Below, piece by piece: positions 50,705-61,788 of a stretch of DNA of 64,000 nt (position 1 is its first letter; the number at the start of each line of letters is the position of its first letter). The stretch is taken from positions 31,568,703-31,632,702 of the forward strand of contig NC_059304.1 in NCBI RefSeq assembly GCF_017591435.1. Direction: 5' to 3'. The translations under genes and the position numbers were made by a program. Source of the DNA: Portunus trituberculatus (lineage: Eukaryota > Arthropoda > Malacostraca > Decapoda > Portunidae). The notes beneath the pieces were generated by a model that was not told the DNA's origin, did not search any database, and was given only the letters and a program-made list of their open reading frames with translations.

Positions 50705-53514
50705 ATGATGTATACGAACATAGATGGGGTTTTATCAAGTAAACTAGAATTAAGAGATTACATAAGGAAAGAAAATCCAGATATTGTATGCCTGGCTGAA
50801 ACAAAACTAAATAAGGCAATCAAAATAGACTTGGACAATAGGTATAATGTATGGAGAAGAGACAGAGTGGGTAAAGGAGGAGGAGGAGTCATGATTATGT
50901 TAAGGAAAGAGATAGTGATAAATGAAATGGAATGTGGGAAGGAAAAGCAGAAGTATTGTATATTAAGATGCATATTAATAAAAAGAGATAACAATCATTG
51001 TAACATATGTGCCACCAAAACAAATTCATGGACCAATCAAGAATATAAAGACATGATAGATGACACAATAAGGAGTCTAATGAGAATCGTTAAAGAAAGG
51101 AGAAAAGTGATATTAGTAGGAGATTTCAACTGTAAAGAAGTGGACTGGGAAAATTATGAAAGTGGTATGGGGGAAGAAGCCTGGGGAGAAAGATTCTTGA
51201 ACCTAATGATAGACAATATGATGGACCAGAGAGTAAAGGAATGCACAAGATTCAGAGGAAACGATGAGCAAGAGATTGGACCTAGTTTTACAAGGGTATA
51301 CAAATGAATGATGATATAAGATATAAGTGCCCACTGGGAAAGAGTGACCATGCAATATTAGAAATAGATATAGATAAGAGAAAGGAAGATAGAGACGATT
51401 CATACAAAGGAGACCGATTAAATTACAGAAAGGCTGACATTGAGAATCTCAAGAACTATTTTAAAAACATAGACTGGGAGGAGATGGAAAACTCAGAGAC
51501 AATGCAAGACAAATATAACTTATTTTTGGAAATATATAAAACAGGAGTCAGGGAATATGCCCCATAATATAGACCTAGAGAAGAAGGAAAGAAAGATTGG
51601 TTTAATGCAAGGTGTGCCAAGGTAGAGGAGAAAAGAGATGGAGCATGGAAAAGGTGGAGGAGAAATAGGAATCCAGCAAAAAAGGAAAACTTCAAAGCAG
51701 CAAAAAATGAATATGTTAAGGTGAGGAAGGAAGAGGAAAAGAACTTCGAAAAAGACATTGTCGTAAAATGTAAGGAGCAACCAAAATTGTTCTATAGATT
51801 CATAAATGGAAAAATTAGGCAAAAAGAAACAATAGAAAGGTTAAAAGGAGAGAATGGGATGGTGGAAGACCCAAAAAAGTATGGCAGAACTATTAAATAA
51901 AAAATTCCAGGAGGTCTTTACTAAAGAATCCAAATTTGAGAGGCCACAGGGTAATGGAGAGACAATCTATATGAAAGAGATTAAAGTAACCAAGCTTGAA
52001 ATAAAAGAGTTAATGAAGGAACTGGATGAAGAGAAGGCAATGGGACCGGATGAAGTCTCAGGCAGAATACTGAAAGAATGTAGGGAAGAACTAGCAAGTC
52101 CTATATACAACATCATAAAATGCTCAATAGAAAATGGAACAGTACCAGTAGAATGGAAAAGAGCTGAGGTGGTTCCCATATATAAGAGCGGAAGGAAGGA
52201 AGAACCTTTAAATTACAGACCGGTATCACTAACTAGTGTAATATGCAAGATGTGTGAAAGAATAATAAAGAAACAATGGATTGAGTTCCTTGAAGACAAC
52301 AAATTAATATCAAATAGCCAATTTGGTTTTAAAAAAGGACGGTCTTGTGTAACTAATTTATTGAGTTTTTATTCTAGAATAGTTGATAGAGTACAAGAGA
52401 GGGATGGGTTGACTGCATTTATTTGGATTTAAAAAAGGCATTTGACAAAGTGCCACATGCAAGATTACTGTGGAAGTTAGAGGAGAAGGGTGGCTTAAAA
52501 GGAAGCACATTGAGATGGATAGAAAATTATTTGAGGGGGAGAGAAATAAGGACGGTAGTTAAAGATATGAAGTCAAAGTGGAGAGCAGTAGAAAGCGGAG
52601 TGTCACAAGGGTCAGTATTGGCACCAATACTTTTCCTCATTTATATTAACGACATGCCAGAAGGAGTGAACAGCTACATAAATTTGTTTGCGGACGATAC
52701 GAAACTGTGCAGAGTTATAAAGCAAAAGGAGGATTGTGAAGTGCAAGAAGACCTAAATAAGATCTGGGAATGGAGTAAGAAGTGGGAAATGGAATTCAAT
52801 GTGAACAAAAGCCATGTCATGGAAATGGGAAAGAGTGAAAGACGACCTGTGGGAATCTATAAGATGGGAGATGGAGTAGAACTGGAGAAAGTCAAAATGG
52901 AAAAGGACTTAGGAGTGACGATGGAAGAAAACAATCAACCAGTAAGCCATATTGATAGAGTTTTTAGAGAAACATATAATTTGCTAAGGAATATTGGAGT
53001 AGCATTTTACTACATGGACAAAGAAATGATGAAGAAATTGATAAGTACTATAATAAGACCCAGATTGGAATATGCAGGAGTAGTGTGGACCTCTCACAAA
53101 AAGAAACACATAAGGAAATTGGAGAGACTACAAAGAATAGTTACAAGAATGGTTCCAGAATTTGAAGGGATGACATATGAGGAGAGACTAAAGGCTATGG
53201 ATCTACCAACCCTGGAACAAAGAAGGGAGAGAGGAGACCTGATACAAGTTTATAAATTGATCAACAGAATGGACCAAGTGGACAATGAGAAACTGATCCT
53301 GAGAGAAGAATATGACATCAGAAGCACAAGATCGCATAGTAAAAAGCTGAGAAAAGGAAGATGTCTGAGAGATATTAAAAAATATAGTTTCCCGCAGAGA
53401 TGTATTGAGACATGGAACAGTTTAGTTGAAGAAGTAGTGTCTGCAACGAGTGTCCACACTTTTAAACTAAGATTGGATAAGTGCAGATATGGAGACGGGG
53501 CCACACGAGCATAA
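50705..53514 (+). pseudogene. D2 ORF2: APE endonuclease plus RT
   Basis: 50705-51307: MMYTNIDGVLSSKLELRDY (Asn of box I), IVCLAETKLNK (Glu) and KVILVGDFNCKEVDWENYES; a local frame slip garbles the part between 50940 and 51005. 51304-51567: CPLGKSDHAILEIDI (catalytic SDH). 51854-52432: AMGPDEVSGRILKECRE, NYRPVSLTSVICKMCERI and FGFKKGRSCVTNLLSFYSRI. 52423-53514 (363 residues): DLKKAFDKVPHARLLW (motif A), SGVSQGSVLAPILFLIYIN (motif B), LFADDTKLCRVI (FADD), RMVPEFEGMTYEERL and YSFPQRCIETWNSLVEEVV. About four shifts or stops break it, including one inside motif A at 52430. No RNase H. Confidence 0.85.
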
Positions 53515-53562
53515 AGGCCAGGCCCTGTAAAACTACAACTAGGTAAATACAACTAGGCAAAA

Positions 53563-53565
<3 letters not shown>

Positions 53566-53599
<34 letters not shown>
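53566..53599. repeat. (AC)n microsatellite
   Basis: AC dinucleotide run that is the 3' tail of D2. Confidence 0.95.
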
Positions 53600-53601
<2 letters not shown>

Positions 53602-53657
53602 CAAGCCTTGGCTATCGCGACTTCAGCTATCGTGTTTTATTGCTATCACGCACCCAT
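53598..53657. other. pogo/Tigger-like terminus fragment
   Basis: CAGTCAAGCCTTGGCTATCG followed by CGACTTCAGCTATCGTG and TTTATTGCTATCACGC resembles the CAGTCAA-CCTCG-TATCG ends of pogo/Tigger elements. No partner end found; it sits at the joint between D2 and inverted D3. Confidence 0.45.
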
Positions 53658-53663
53658 GAAAAG

Positions 53664-55722
53664 CACTGGCACTGTTCCATTTTCTATTGAGCATTTTATG
53701 ATGATGTATATAGGACTTGCTAGTTCTTCCCTACATTCTTTCAGTATTCTGCCTGAGACTTCATGGATTGCCTTCTCTTCATCCAGTTCCTTCATTAACT
53801 CTTTCATTTCAAGCTTGGACTTTAATCTCTTTCATATAGATTGTCTCTCCATTATGTGGCCTCTCAAATTTGGATTTAGTAAAGACCTCCTGGAAATTTA
53901 ATAGTTCTGATACTTTTGGGTCTTCCACCATCCCGTTCTCTCCTTTGAACCTTTCTATTGTTTCTTTTGCCTAATTTTTCCATTTATGAATCTATAGAAC
54001 AATTTTAGTTGACATTTTTCGACAATGTCTTTTTCAAGTTCTTTCCTCTTCTTTCCTCACCTTAACATATTCAGCTGCTTTGAAGGCTGGATTCCTATTT
54101 CTCCTCCACCTTTTCCATGATCCTCTACCTTGGACACCTTGCATTAAACCAATCTTTCTTTCCTTCTTCTCTAGGTCTATATTATGGGGCATATTCCCTG
54201 ACTCCTGTTTTATATATTTCCAAAAATAAGTTATATTTGTCTTGCATTGTCTCTGAGATCCTCCTAGTCTATGTTTTAAAATAGTTCTTGAGATTCTCAA
54301 TGTCAGCCTTTCTGCAATTTAATCGGTCTCCTTTGTATGAATCGTCTCTATCTTCCTTTCTCTTATCTATATCTATTTCTAATATTGCATGGTCACTCTT
54401 TAGTGGGACTTATATCTTATATCATCATTCATTTGTATACCCCTTGTAAAAACTAGGTCCAATCTCGCCGGCTCATCGTTTCCTCTGAATCTTGTGCATT
54501 CCTTTACTCTCTGGTCCATCATATTGTCTATCATTAGGTTCAAGAATCTTTCTAGGCTTCTTCCCCATACCACTTTCATAATTTTCCCAGTCCACTTCTT
54601 TACAGTTGAAATCTCCTACTAATATCACTTTTCTCCTTTCTTTAAGATTCTCATTAGACTCCTTATTGTGTCATCTATCATGTCTTTATATTCTTGATTG
54701 GTCCATGAATTTGTTTTTGGTGGCACATATGTTACAATGATTGTTATCTCTTTTTTATTAATATGCATCTTAATATACAATACTTCTGCTTTTCCTTCCC
54801 CACATTCCATTTCATTTATCACTATCTCTTTCCTTAACATAATCATGACTTCTCCTCCTCCTTTACCCACTCTGTCTCTTCTCCATACATTATACCTATT
54901 GTCCAAGTCTATTTTGATTGCCTTATTTAGTTTTGTTTCAGCCAGGCATACAATATCTGGATTTTCTTTCCTTATGTAATCTCTTAATTCTAGTTTACTT
55001 GATAAAACCCCATCTATGTTCGTATACATCATTTTTAGTCTTTTGCCTTTATCATTTTTAGTTAAACTTGTTCCACTTTTTCTCTTCCTTCTGATATACC
55101 ATTTCCTTATCCTGTCTCCTAGAATTCTGCAAAAAAATGCCTTCTTCTCCTCTTCTGTCCTTTCATTATTCTTTTCCCTTACTGCTGCTGCCAGTTCATT
55201 GTATCTCTTCCTTTCTTCCTCATTTCTATTTTTCTTTATATAGATATCCTTGCAGCCTTCTGTTTCTCTGAGTTTAGTTGTTCTATATAATATTTCTTCT
55301 GTTGCTGCTTGTGATTTTAGTAGTATTTTGATTGATCTTGTTTTTCCTTCTTGATATGGTCCCATTCTGTTTATTTCTTCTACTTCCTCTTGCAAGTTTT
55401 GCCTATCTTCGTCGTTTAGATTCTTCAGTAGGTCTTTGACTGATTTTAATTCTTCTTTTTCCTTTTTTGGTCTATATTTTATATTTTTTCTTTTATTCCA
55501 AATACGACTAGTCTACACTCTTCTTTTTTTCTGCAATTTCTCTAACTAAATTTTCTTTTGTCTTGAGGACTCCTATCATTTTGCTTGTCACATTTTCTTC
55601 TTTTTCTTTAAGTTGTTCTTCAATCACCTCCTGAAAATCAGCCTATCTTTCTTATCTTGGACTCTCCATGCTTGTACTTCTTTTTTAATCATGTTCTGTA
55701 CTCTTTCCTCTTCCTTGTTTAC
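53664..55722 (-). mobile_element. AC-tailed LINE, inverted internal piece D3
   Basis: Reverse-complement relative of D2 bases 50013-52149, from the ORF1 coiled coil to RT fingers. It lacks both LINE ends. With D2 it forms an inverted repeat with arms of about 2.1 kb around a spacer of about 1.5 kb. Sequence differences, including better-kept frames, show it is not a very recent copy of D2 itself. Confidence 0.85.
54625..55395 (-). pseudogene. D3 ORF1-ORF2 continuous reading frame
   Basis: A 256-residue frame that starts in ORF1 (EINRMGPYQEGKTRSIKILL, CKDIYIKKNRNEEERKRYN), passes through SGTSLTKNDKGKRLKM without a stop, and enters the endonuclease (MYTNIDGVLSSKLELRDY, VCLAETKLNKAIKIDL, VMIMLRKEIVINEMECG, IIVTYVPPKTNSWTNQEY). 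So in this copy RNA-binding protein and enzyme lie in one frame. It ends at a frameshift in MRILKKGEK just before GDFN. Further EN/RT pieces (54034-54300) follow in other frames. Whether fusion is the family state or an accident is open. Confidence 0.7.
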
Positions 55723-55734
55723 AACTTGATGACA

Positions 55735-58038
55735 CAGTGGGTGAGATCACCAACAAGGTGCAGGGGACAAGATGTTGCAGCAAGGTTGGATTTGGTATTT
55801 ACCAGGGAATCTCTAAAAGAGGAAATCAAACATTGAAAGTCCCTTGGGGAAAAGCGATCATGATGTCCTAAGCTTTGAGCTGGATACGGAATTAAGCACG
55901 AACAAGATTGTGGAACACAGGGAGGAAAAATTAAATTATAACTATATAAGGGAGTTCTTTAATGAAATTGACTGGAAAGGGATATGCAATTAAAATACGA
56001 TAAATTTATGGATTTGTATAACTCTGCTGTGAAAAAGTTTGTGCCATATCACAGAAAGAGGACTTTAAATAATAAACAGTGGTTTAATAGAAATTGTGGA
56101 GAAGCAAAAAAGAACAAAGAAAAGGCATGGAAGAAACTTACGAAAAACAGTGATGTATTATCAAGGGAAGTCTACAAAACAACACGAAATAGATATGTTG
56201 AAGTAAGGAGAACAGCACAGAAGGAATATGAACAGAGGGTGATGGTAAACTGTGATAGTGACCCAAAAATGTTTTACAAATTCATAAATGGAAAACTAAA
56301 TAAAAGGGAGGCAATATAAAAGGTAAAAAACGGGGAAGAAGTATATGAAGATGCTGGAGATATAGCTGAAATTTTGAACGACAACTTTTGCAAAGTGTTT
56401 ACAAAAGAGGAGCATTTTATGGGAGGAAGGCCTACGGAAATAAAGCAAATGCAGGACATCATAGTTACTAAGGAAGATATAAGGAAAATTATAAGCAATT
56501 TGGATATTAATAAATCAATGGGGCCTGATGGTATATCTGGGAGGTTGCTAAATGAATGTAAGGATCAATTGTTGAACCCCGTATTTGATATTGTGGAAAC
56601 CTCCATACGGACAGGATTAGTCCCGAAAGAGCGGAAAAGAGCTGACATTGTGCCTATATATAAGAATGGTAGTAGAATGGAACTGCTAAATTATAGACCA
56701 GTATCGTTGACTAGTATATTGTGCAAGGTATGTGAAGAAGTAATTAAAGCTAAGTGGAGTGAGTATCTAGAAAGTGAAAACATTCTGAGTGAAAGGCAGT
56801 TTGGTTTCAAAAAAGGAAGATCGTGTGTATCCATTCTATTATGTTTTTATTCAAGAGTGACTGACATACTACAACATAGAGAGGGATGGGTGGATGCTAT
56901 CTACCTGGACTTGAGAAAGGCCTTTGATAAAGTACCACACAATAGACTGATGTGGAAACTAAAGATGACTGGAGGAGTAAATGATAAACTAGCAAAATGG
57001 ATGGAAAATCACTTAATGGGAAGAGAAATGAGAACTGTGGTGAGAGGAAGGAAGTCCGAGTGGAAGAAGGTAACCAGTGGAGTTCCACAAGGGTCAGTGC
57101 TGGGTCCCATCATGTTTTTGATTTATGTTAATGATATGCCAGTAGGAATTGACAGTTATATGAACATGTTCGCGGACGATACTAAAATTATGAGGAGAGT
57201 AAAGAATGTGGAAGATTGTAACAAGTTACAGGAAGATCTTGATAAAATATATGAGTGGAGTAAGGAGTGGCAGATGGAATTTAATATAGACAAGACCCAT
57301 GTTATGAAAATGGGAAGAAGTAGATACAGACCAAACAGGGATTACAGGCTGGGTGATGAGAAAATTAAAGAGACCAATGAGGAGAAAGACTTAGGAGTAA
57401 CCGTGCAAAACACCTTGTCACCAGATATAAGGAAAATTATAAGCAATTAACAAGATTTTTTGGAAAACATACAACATGCTTCAAAATATTGGCCTTGCAT
57501 TCCACTACCTAGATGAAGGAATGATGAAGAAGATATTATGTACCTTAATAAGACCCCAGTTAGAATATGCAGCATGTGTCTGGTCACCGCATATAAAGAA
57601 AAATGTGAAGAAGGTGGAAAGGGTACAGAGGCTGGCAACAAGGATGGTACCAGGACTCAGGGAGTTAGACTATGAGGAAAGACTGAGGAAGCTGGGGTTG
57701 ACCACATTAGAAGAGAAAAGAACAAGAGGAGACATGATAACTTTGTATAAATTGGTGAACAAGATTGACATACTGGATAGAGAGTTGATAAAGGTGACCA
57801 CAAGTAATCATCTCCGAGGACATGGAAAAAAGCTAATAAAGGACATCTGTCTAAATGACGTGAGAAAATACAGTTTCCCGCATTGTAGCATTGATAAGTG
57901 GAATAAACTGAGCAGTGATGTCGTTGACGCGGTGTGTGTCAACCAGATGAAAGAGAGATATGACAAGGAATGGACAAGGAGACAGGACACAGAGATTAGC
58001 TCGGGCCCTGTAATACACAAATAGGTAAATACACACAC
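55735..58038 (+). mobile_element. AC-tailed LINE, copy E1 (5' truncated)
   Basis: A family related to D but distinct in sequence. It starts in the last third of the endonuclease and ends GGGCCCTGTAATACACAAAT, AGGTAAAT and (AC)n at 58029-58038. The 3' end motif is shared with D. Confidence 0.8.
55760..58024 (+). pseudogene. E1 ORF2 remnant: endonuclease end plus RT
   Basis: The endonuclease end reads DLVFTRESLKEEIKH and, shifted, KSDHDVLSFELDTELS (55850). 55984-56319 is the linker (RKRTLNNKQWFNRNCGEAKK). 56374-57450 (358 residues) holds INKSMGPDGISGRLLNECKD, NYRPVSLTSILCKVCEEV, AIYLDLRKAFDKVPHNRLMW (motif A), TSGVPQGSVLGPIMFLIYVN (motif B) and MFADDTKIMRRV (FADD). 57476-58024 (182 residues) holds the C-terminus with LIRPQLEYAACVWSP, RLATRMVPGLRELDYEERL and YSFPHCSIDKWNKLSSDVV. 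The two RT parts are separated by a 26-base copy of upstream sequence at 57423-57448 that brings a stop. CR1-like clade. Confidence 0.85.
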
Positions 58039-58312
58039 ATGATCATGATGTCCTAAGCTTTGAGCTGGATACAGAATTAAGCACGAATAAGATTGTGGAA
58101 CGCAGGGAGGAAAAATTAAATTATACTAGGGCAAATTATAACCATATAAGGGAGTTCTTTAATGAAATTGACTGGTCCGTGGTATACCAGGAAAGGGATA
58201 TGCAATTGAATTACGATAAATTTATGGATTTGTATAACTCTGCTGTGAAAAATTTTGTGCCATAGTCACAGAAAGAGGGCTTTAAATAATAAAAAGTGGT
58301 TTAATAGAAATT

Positions 58313-59658
58313 GTGAAGAAGCAAAAAAAGAACAAAGAAAAGGCATGGAAGAAACTTAAGAAAAACAGTGATGTATTATCAAGAGAAGTCTACAAAATAG
58401 CAAGGAATAGATATGTTGAAGTAAGGAGAACAGCACAGAAGGAATATGAACAGAGGGTGGTGGAAAACTGTGATAGTGACTCAAAAATGTTTTACAAATT
58501 CATAAATGGAAAATTAAATAAAAGGGAGGCAATAGAAAAGGTAAAAAATGGGGAAGAAGTATATGAAGATGCTGGAGATATAGCTGAAATTTTGAACGAC
58601 AACTTTTGCAAAGTGTTTACAAAAGAGGAGCATTTTATGGGAGGAAGGCCTACGGAAATAAAGCAAATGCAGGACATCATGGTTACTAAGGAAGATATAA
58701 GGAAAATTATAAGCAATTTGGATATTAATAAATCAATGGGGCCTGATGGCATATCTGGGAGGTTGCTAAATGAATGTAAGGATCAATTGTTGAACCCCGT
58801 ATTTGATATTGTCGAAACCTCCATATGGACAGGATTAGTCCCGAAAGAGTGGAAAAGAGCTGACATTGTGCCTATATATAAGAATGGTAGTAGAATGGAA
58901 CTGCTAAATTATAGACCAGTATCGTTGACTAGTATATTGTGCAAGGTATGTGAAGAAGTAATTAAAGCTAAGTGGAGTGAGTATCTAGAAAGTGAAAACA
59001 TTTTGAGTGAAAGGCAGTTTGGTTTCAGAAAAGGAAGATCGTGTGTATCCAATCTATTATGTTTTTATTCAAGAGTGACTGACATACTACAACATAGAGA
59101 GGGATCGGTGGATGCTATCTACCTGGACTTGGGAAAGGCCTTTGATAAAGTACCACACAATAGACTGATGTGGAAACTATAGATGATTGGAGGAGTAAAT
59201 GATAAACTAGCAAAATGGATGGAAAATTACTTAATAGGAAGAGAAATGAGAACAGTGGTGAGAGGAAGGAAGTCCGAGTGGAAGAAGGTAACCAGTGGAG
59301 TTCCACAAGGGTCAGTGCTGGGTCCCATCATGTTTTTGATTTATGTTTATGATATACCAGTAGGAATTGACAGTTATATGAACATGTTTGCGGACGATAC
59401 TAAAATTATGAGGAGAGTAAAGAATGTGGAAGATTGTAACAAGTTACAGGAAGATCTTGATAAAATATATGAGTGGAGAAAGGAGTGGCAGATGGAATTT
59501 AATATAGACAAGACCCATGTTATGAAAATGGGAAGAAGTAGTAGATACTGACCAAACAGGGATTACAGGCTGGGTGATGAGAAAATTAAAGAGACCAATG
59601 AGGAGAAAGACTTAGGAGTAACCGTGCAAAACACCTTGTCACCAGAGAAACACATTAA
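58313..59658 (+). pseudogene. E2 ORF2 remnant, first part: RT
   Basis: 58313-59182 (289 residues) covers the linker, INKSMGPDGISGRLLNECKD, NYRPVSLTSILCKVCEEV and AIYLDLGKAFDKVPHNRLMW (motif A), and ends at TGGAAACTATAG. 59183-59551 follows in the same frame after that single stop with TSGVPQGSVLGPIMFLIYVY (motif B) and MFADDTKIMRRV (FADD). It stops at 59549, where an extra AGT triplet and a base change turn the SRYRP run into a stop. The TTAA element enters at 59658. Confidence 0.85.
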
Positions 59659-60849
59659 GGTGGAAATTCGTTAATTTGGTCAAAAAAATTGAAAAATTGG
59701 AAACTTGGTACTTGGGTTCGTCTCTGGAGAGGGAAGCCATGGCCGAAGTTGCCAGGCACATAACGCACTGCTTACCTGGTAATGGCGGGTTTAAGGGGCC
59801 GGCCCTTTCAATACCCAAGCGTGCATACGCCCCTTTTTCTTCTAGTCTTTGTTTTGCTTGTATTTGTTATTTTTTTTGAGCTGTTTTATTTATTTTTGCG
59901 TGATGTACGATAGTTTAGTATCAGGCAGTGAGGGTGAGGAAGACGCTACTCCTCAGTACCAATCGACAGCCTTAGGAAGTGCGTGCGTGCAGCCTACCTG
60001 TTGATTGTATTTTACACGTGTTGGGTTCCCAAATTGTGACAATGACGTGTAAGGCCATGATGTAACATGGCATGAAACTATCTAAACAGCCACTACCAGC
60101 CTCCAAGCAGTTGTCAAGGGATTATGTAAGTACATATCTGAGTTTGGTACATATTGGAGTGAGTTTTTTTTTTTTTATACCATGTGGGCTTTTCATGGGA
60201 ATTTATGGGCTAAAGGGGATACTTTTTAGGGTACCTCCTATCTTAAAGCCCACCTGCTAGGAAACCGTTGCCCCAAGTGAGGAAGCGAGTTATGTGGGGG
60301 TTTTGAAGATGTTCACAGAAAAATGCGTTTTTCTCGACTTTCAGTTTTTCAGCATATACTGTTGAATAACTTTTCAGTAATTGGTCAATTTCAAAAATCT
60401 TTGCAGCAAAATGATCAACAACCTCATCTTAACAAATGCCAGCATGATAATGCATGAACTCACTCAAATAAATTTACAACAGGCTTATAAACTCAAATTT
60501 TTGATGAAAAAAAAAGGTAACAATTTGGCGTGTAATGAAATTGTTATAACATAGGTTATGTGTATGCCGATGCTAACATTTATTTGTTGTTATGTATATT
60601 ATATGTGGTTAAGAGGAAATTGCCACACTTTTATTAGTTTTGATTTTATAATGGTATTTTGAATTATTTTCTTATCGCCGAAAAAATATTTATTGCAAAA
60701 AAACTACGCCACATTTGTATACCAAATTAACACTGAAGACGTACACCATAAACGTACACCTTGTGTATAAATATTATTGAATTCGGTGAAAAAATAGCAA
60801 TGGGAGAGCCAAAAAACCGATATTGATATCGAGTCATCGAATTACCACC
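59659..60849. mobile_element. TTAA-flanked TIR element (1191 bp)
   Basis: Ends GGTGGAAATTCG and CGAATTACCACC (12-bp TIR, one mismatch), with TTAA at 59655-59658 and 60850-60853. E1 and the flanks of E2 show that the LINE runs ACACAT-TAACAAGATTTT without it. TTAA targets are typical of piggyBac and Kolobok-type elements; the termini GGTGG do not match the usual CCC of piggyBac. The interior is AT-rich with no recognisable transposase. Confidence 0.85.
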
Positions 60850-61403
60850 TTAACAAGATTTTTTTGAAAACATACAACATGCTTCAAAATATTGGCCTTG
60901 CATTCCACTATCTAGATGAAGGAATGATGAAGAAGATATTATGTACCTTAATAAGACCCCAGCTAGAATATGCAGCATGTGTCTGGTCACCGCATATGAA
61001 GAAAAATGTGAAGAAGGTGGAAAGGGTACAGAGGCTGGCAACAAGGATGGTACCAGGACTCAGGGAGTTAGACTATGAGGAAAGACTGAGGAAGCTGGGG
61101 CTGACCACATTAGAAGAGAGAAGAACAAGAGAAGACATGATAACTCTGTATAAGTTGGTGAACAAGATTGACATACTGGATGGAGAGTTGATAAAGGTGA
61201 CCACAAGTAATCATCTCCGAGGACATGGAAAAAAGCTAATAAAGGACATCTGTCTAAATGACGTGAGAAAATACAGTGTCGCGCATCGTAGCATTGATAA
61301 GTGGAATAAACTGAGCAGTGATGTCGTTGACGCGGTGTGTGTCAATCAGATGAAAGAGAGATATGACAGGAATGGACAAGGAGACAGGACACAAAGAGCT
61401 TAG
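60850..61403 (+). pseudogene. E2 ORF2 remnant, second part: RT C-terminus
   Basis: 60864-61403 (179 residues) continues the RT after the inserted element: NMLQNIGLAFHYLDEGMMKK, LIRPQLEYAACVWSP, RLATRMVPGLRELDYEERL and RSIDKWNKLSSDVV. In the otherwise conserved YSFP box it reads YSVA. It ends 33 bases before the AC tail. Together with 58313-59658 this is one LINE gene, with one premature stop per part. Confidence 0.85.
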
Positions 61404-61456
61404 CTCGGGCCCTGTAATACACAAATAGGTAAATACACACACACACACACACACAG

Positions 61457-61507
61457 CTCAATCAAACATACCCAATACGTACAAAACATCTGTACAGAGG
61501 ATTCATG

Positions 61508-61536
<29 letters not shown>
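61457..61536 (+). repeat. Short block plus second (AC)n run
   Basis: 61457-61508 reads AGCTCAATCAAACATACCCA, ATACGTACAAAACATCTGTA and CAGAGGATTCATG, a relative of 48187-48236. An (AC)n run follows at 61509-61536. Confidence 0.75.
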
Positions 61537-61538
<2 letters not shown>

Positions 61539-61788
61539 TAAATTCTGTCACAGTCACCTGTTTTTCATAGAAAATATAGCAGTTCCACTGCTCCACATAC
61601 CTTTTTCGCCGAGAAACCGCCCATTTTAGCGCTATGCCTGGTAGCGCGGCGCTCATTGGTGCCGCCAGCACACTGCGTGGACAACCAGTCAGTTATTTCT
61701 TGGCGCGCAGAGTAAGTAGACCTGCGTTTCCGCCGCTGCTTCCTTTCTTCCTCGCCTTTTTTTCGCCTTCTTTTCTCCTCCTGTTTCT
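61537..61788. other. Leader-like stretch before the Cys-rich ORF
   Basis: No supported gene. GC content rises here compared with the left side. A donor-like string CAGAGTAAGT stands at 61708-61717. A 129-codon frame from 61634 is hydrophobic and Leu/Phe-rich and overlaps the next ORF; I do not support it as a gene. Confidence 0.4.

Larger units (their letters stand above)
49495..53565 (+). mobile_element. AC-tailed LINE, copy D2 (near full length)
   Basis: Starts right after the (AC)n tail of D1 with a 5' UTR of about 140 bases, then ORF1 (49634-50674) and ORF2 (50705-53514), and ends CCTGTAAAACTACAACTAGG, TAAATAC and (AC)n. It is the longest D copy and shows the family order: coiled coil, RRM-like part, APE endonuclease, RT. 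Confidence 0.85.
58042..61456 (+). mobile_element. AC-tailed LINE, copy E2 (5' truncated, with TTAA element)
   Basis: Begins GATCATGATGTCCTAAGC directly after the (AC)n tail of E1, at the position equal to 55857 in E1, and ends in (AC)n at 61436-61456. It is very close to E1 in sequence. It is split at 59659-60849 by a TTAA-flanked TIR element. Confidence 0.85.
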
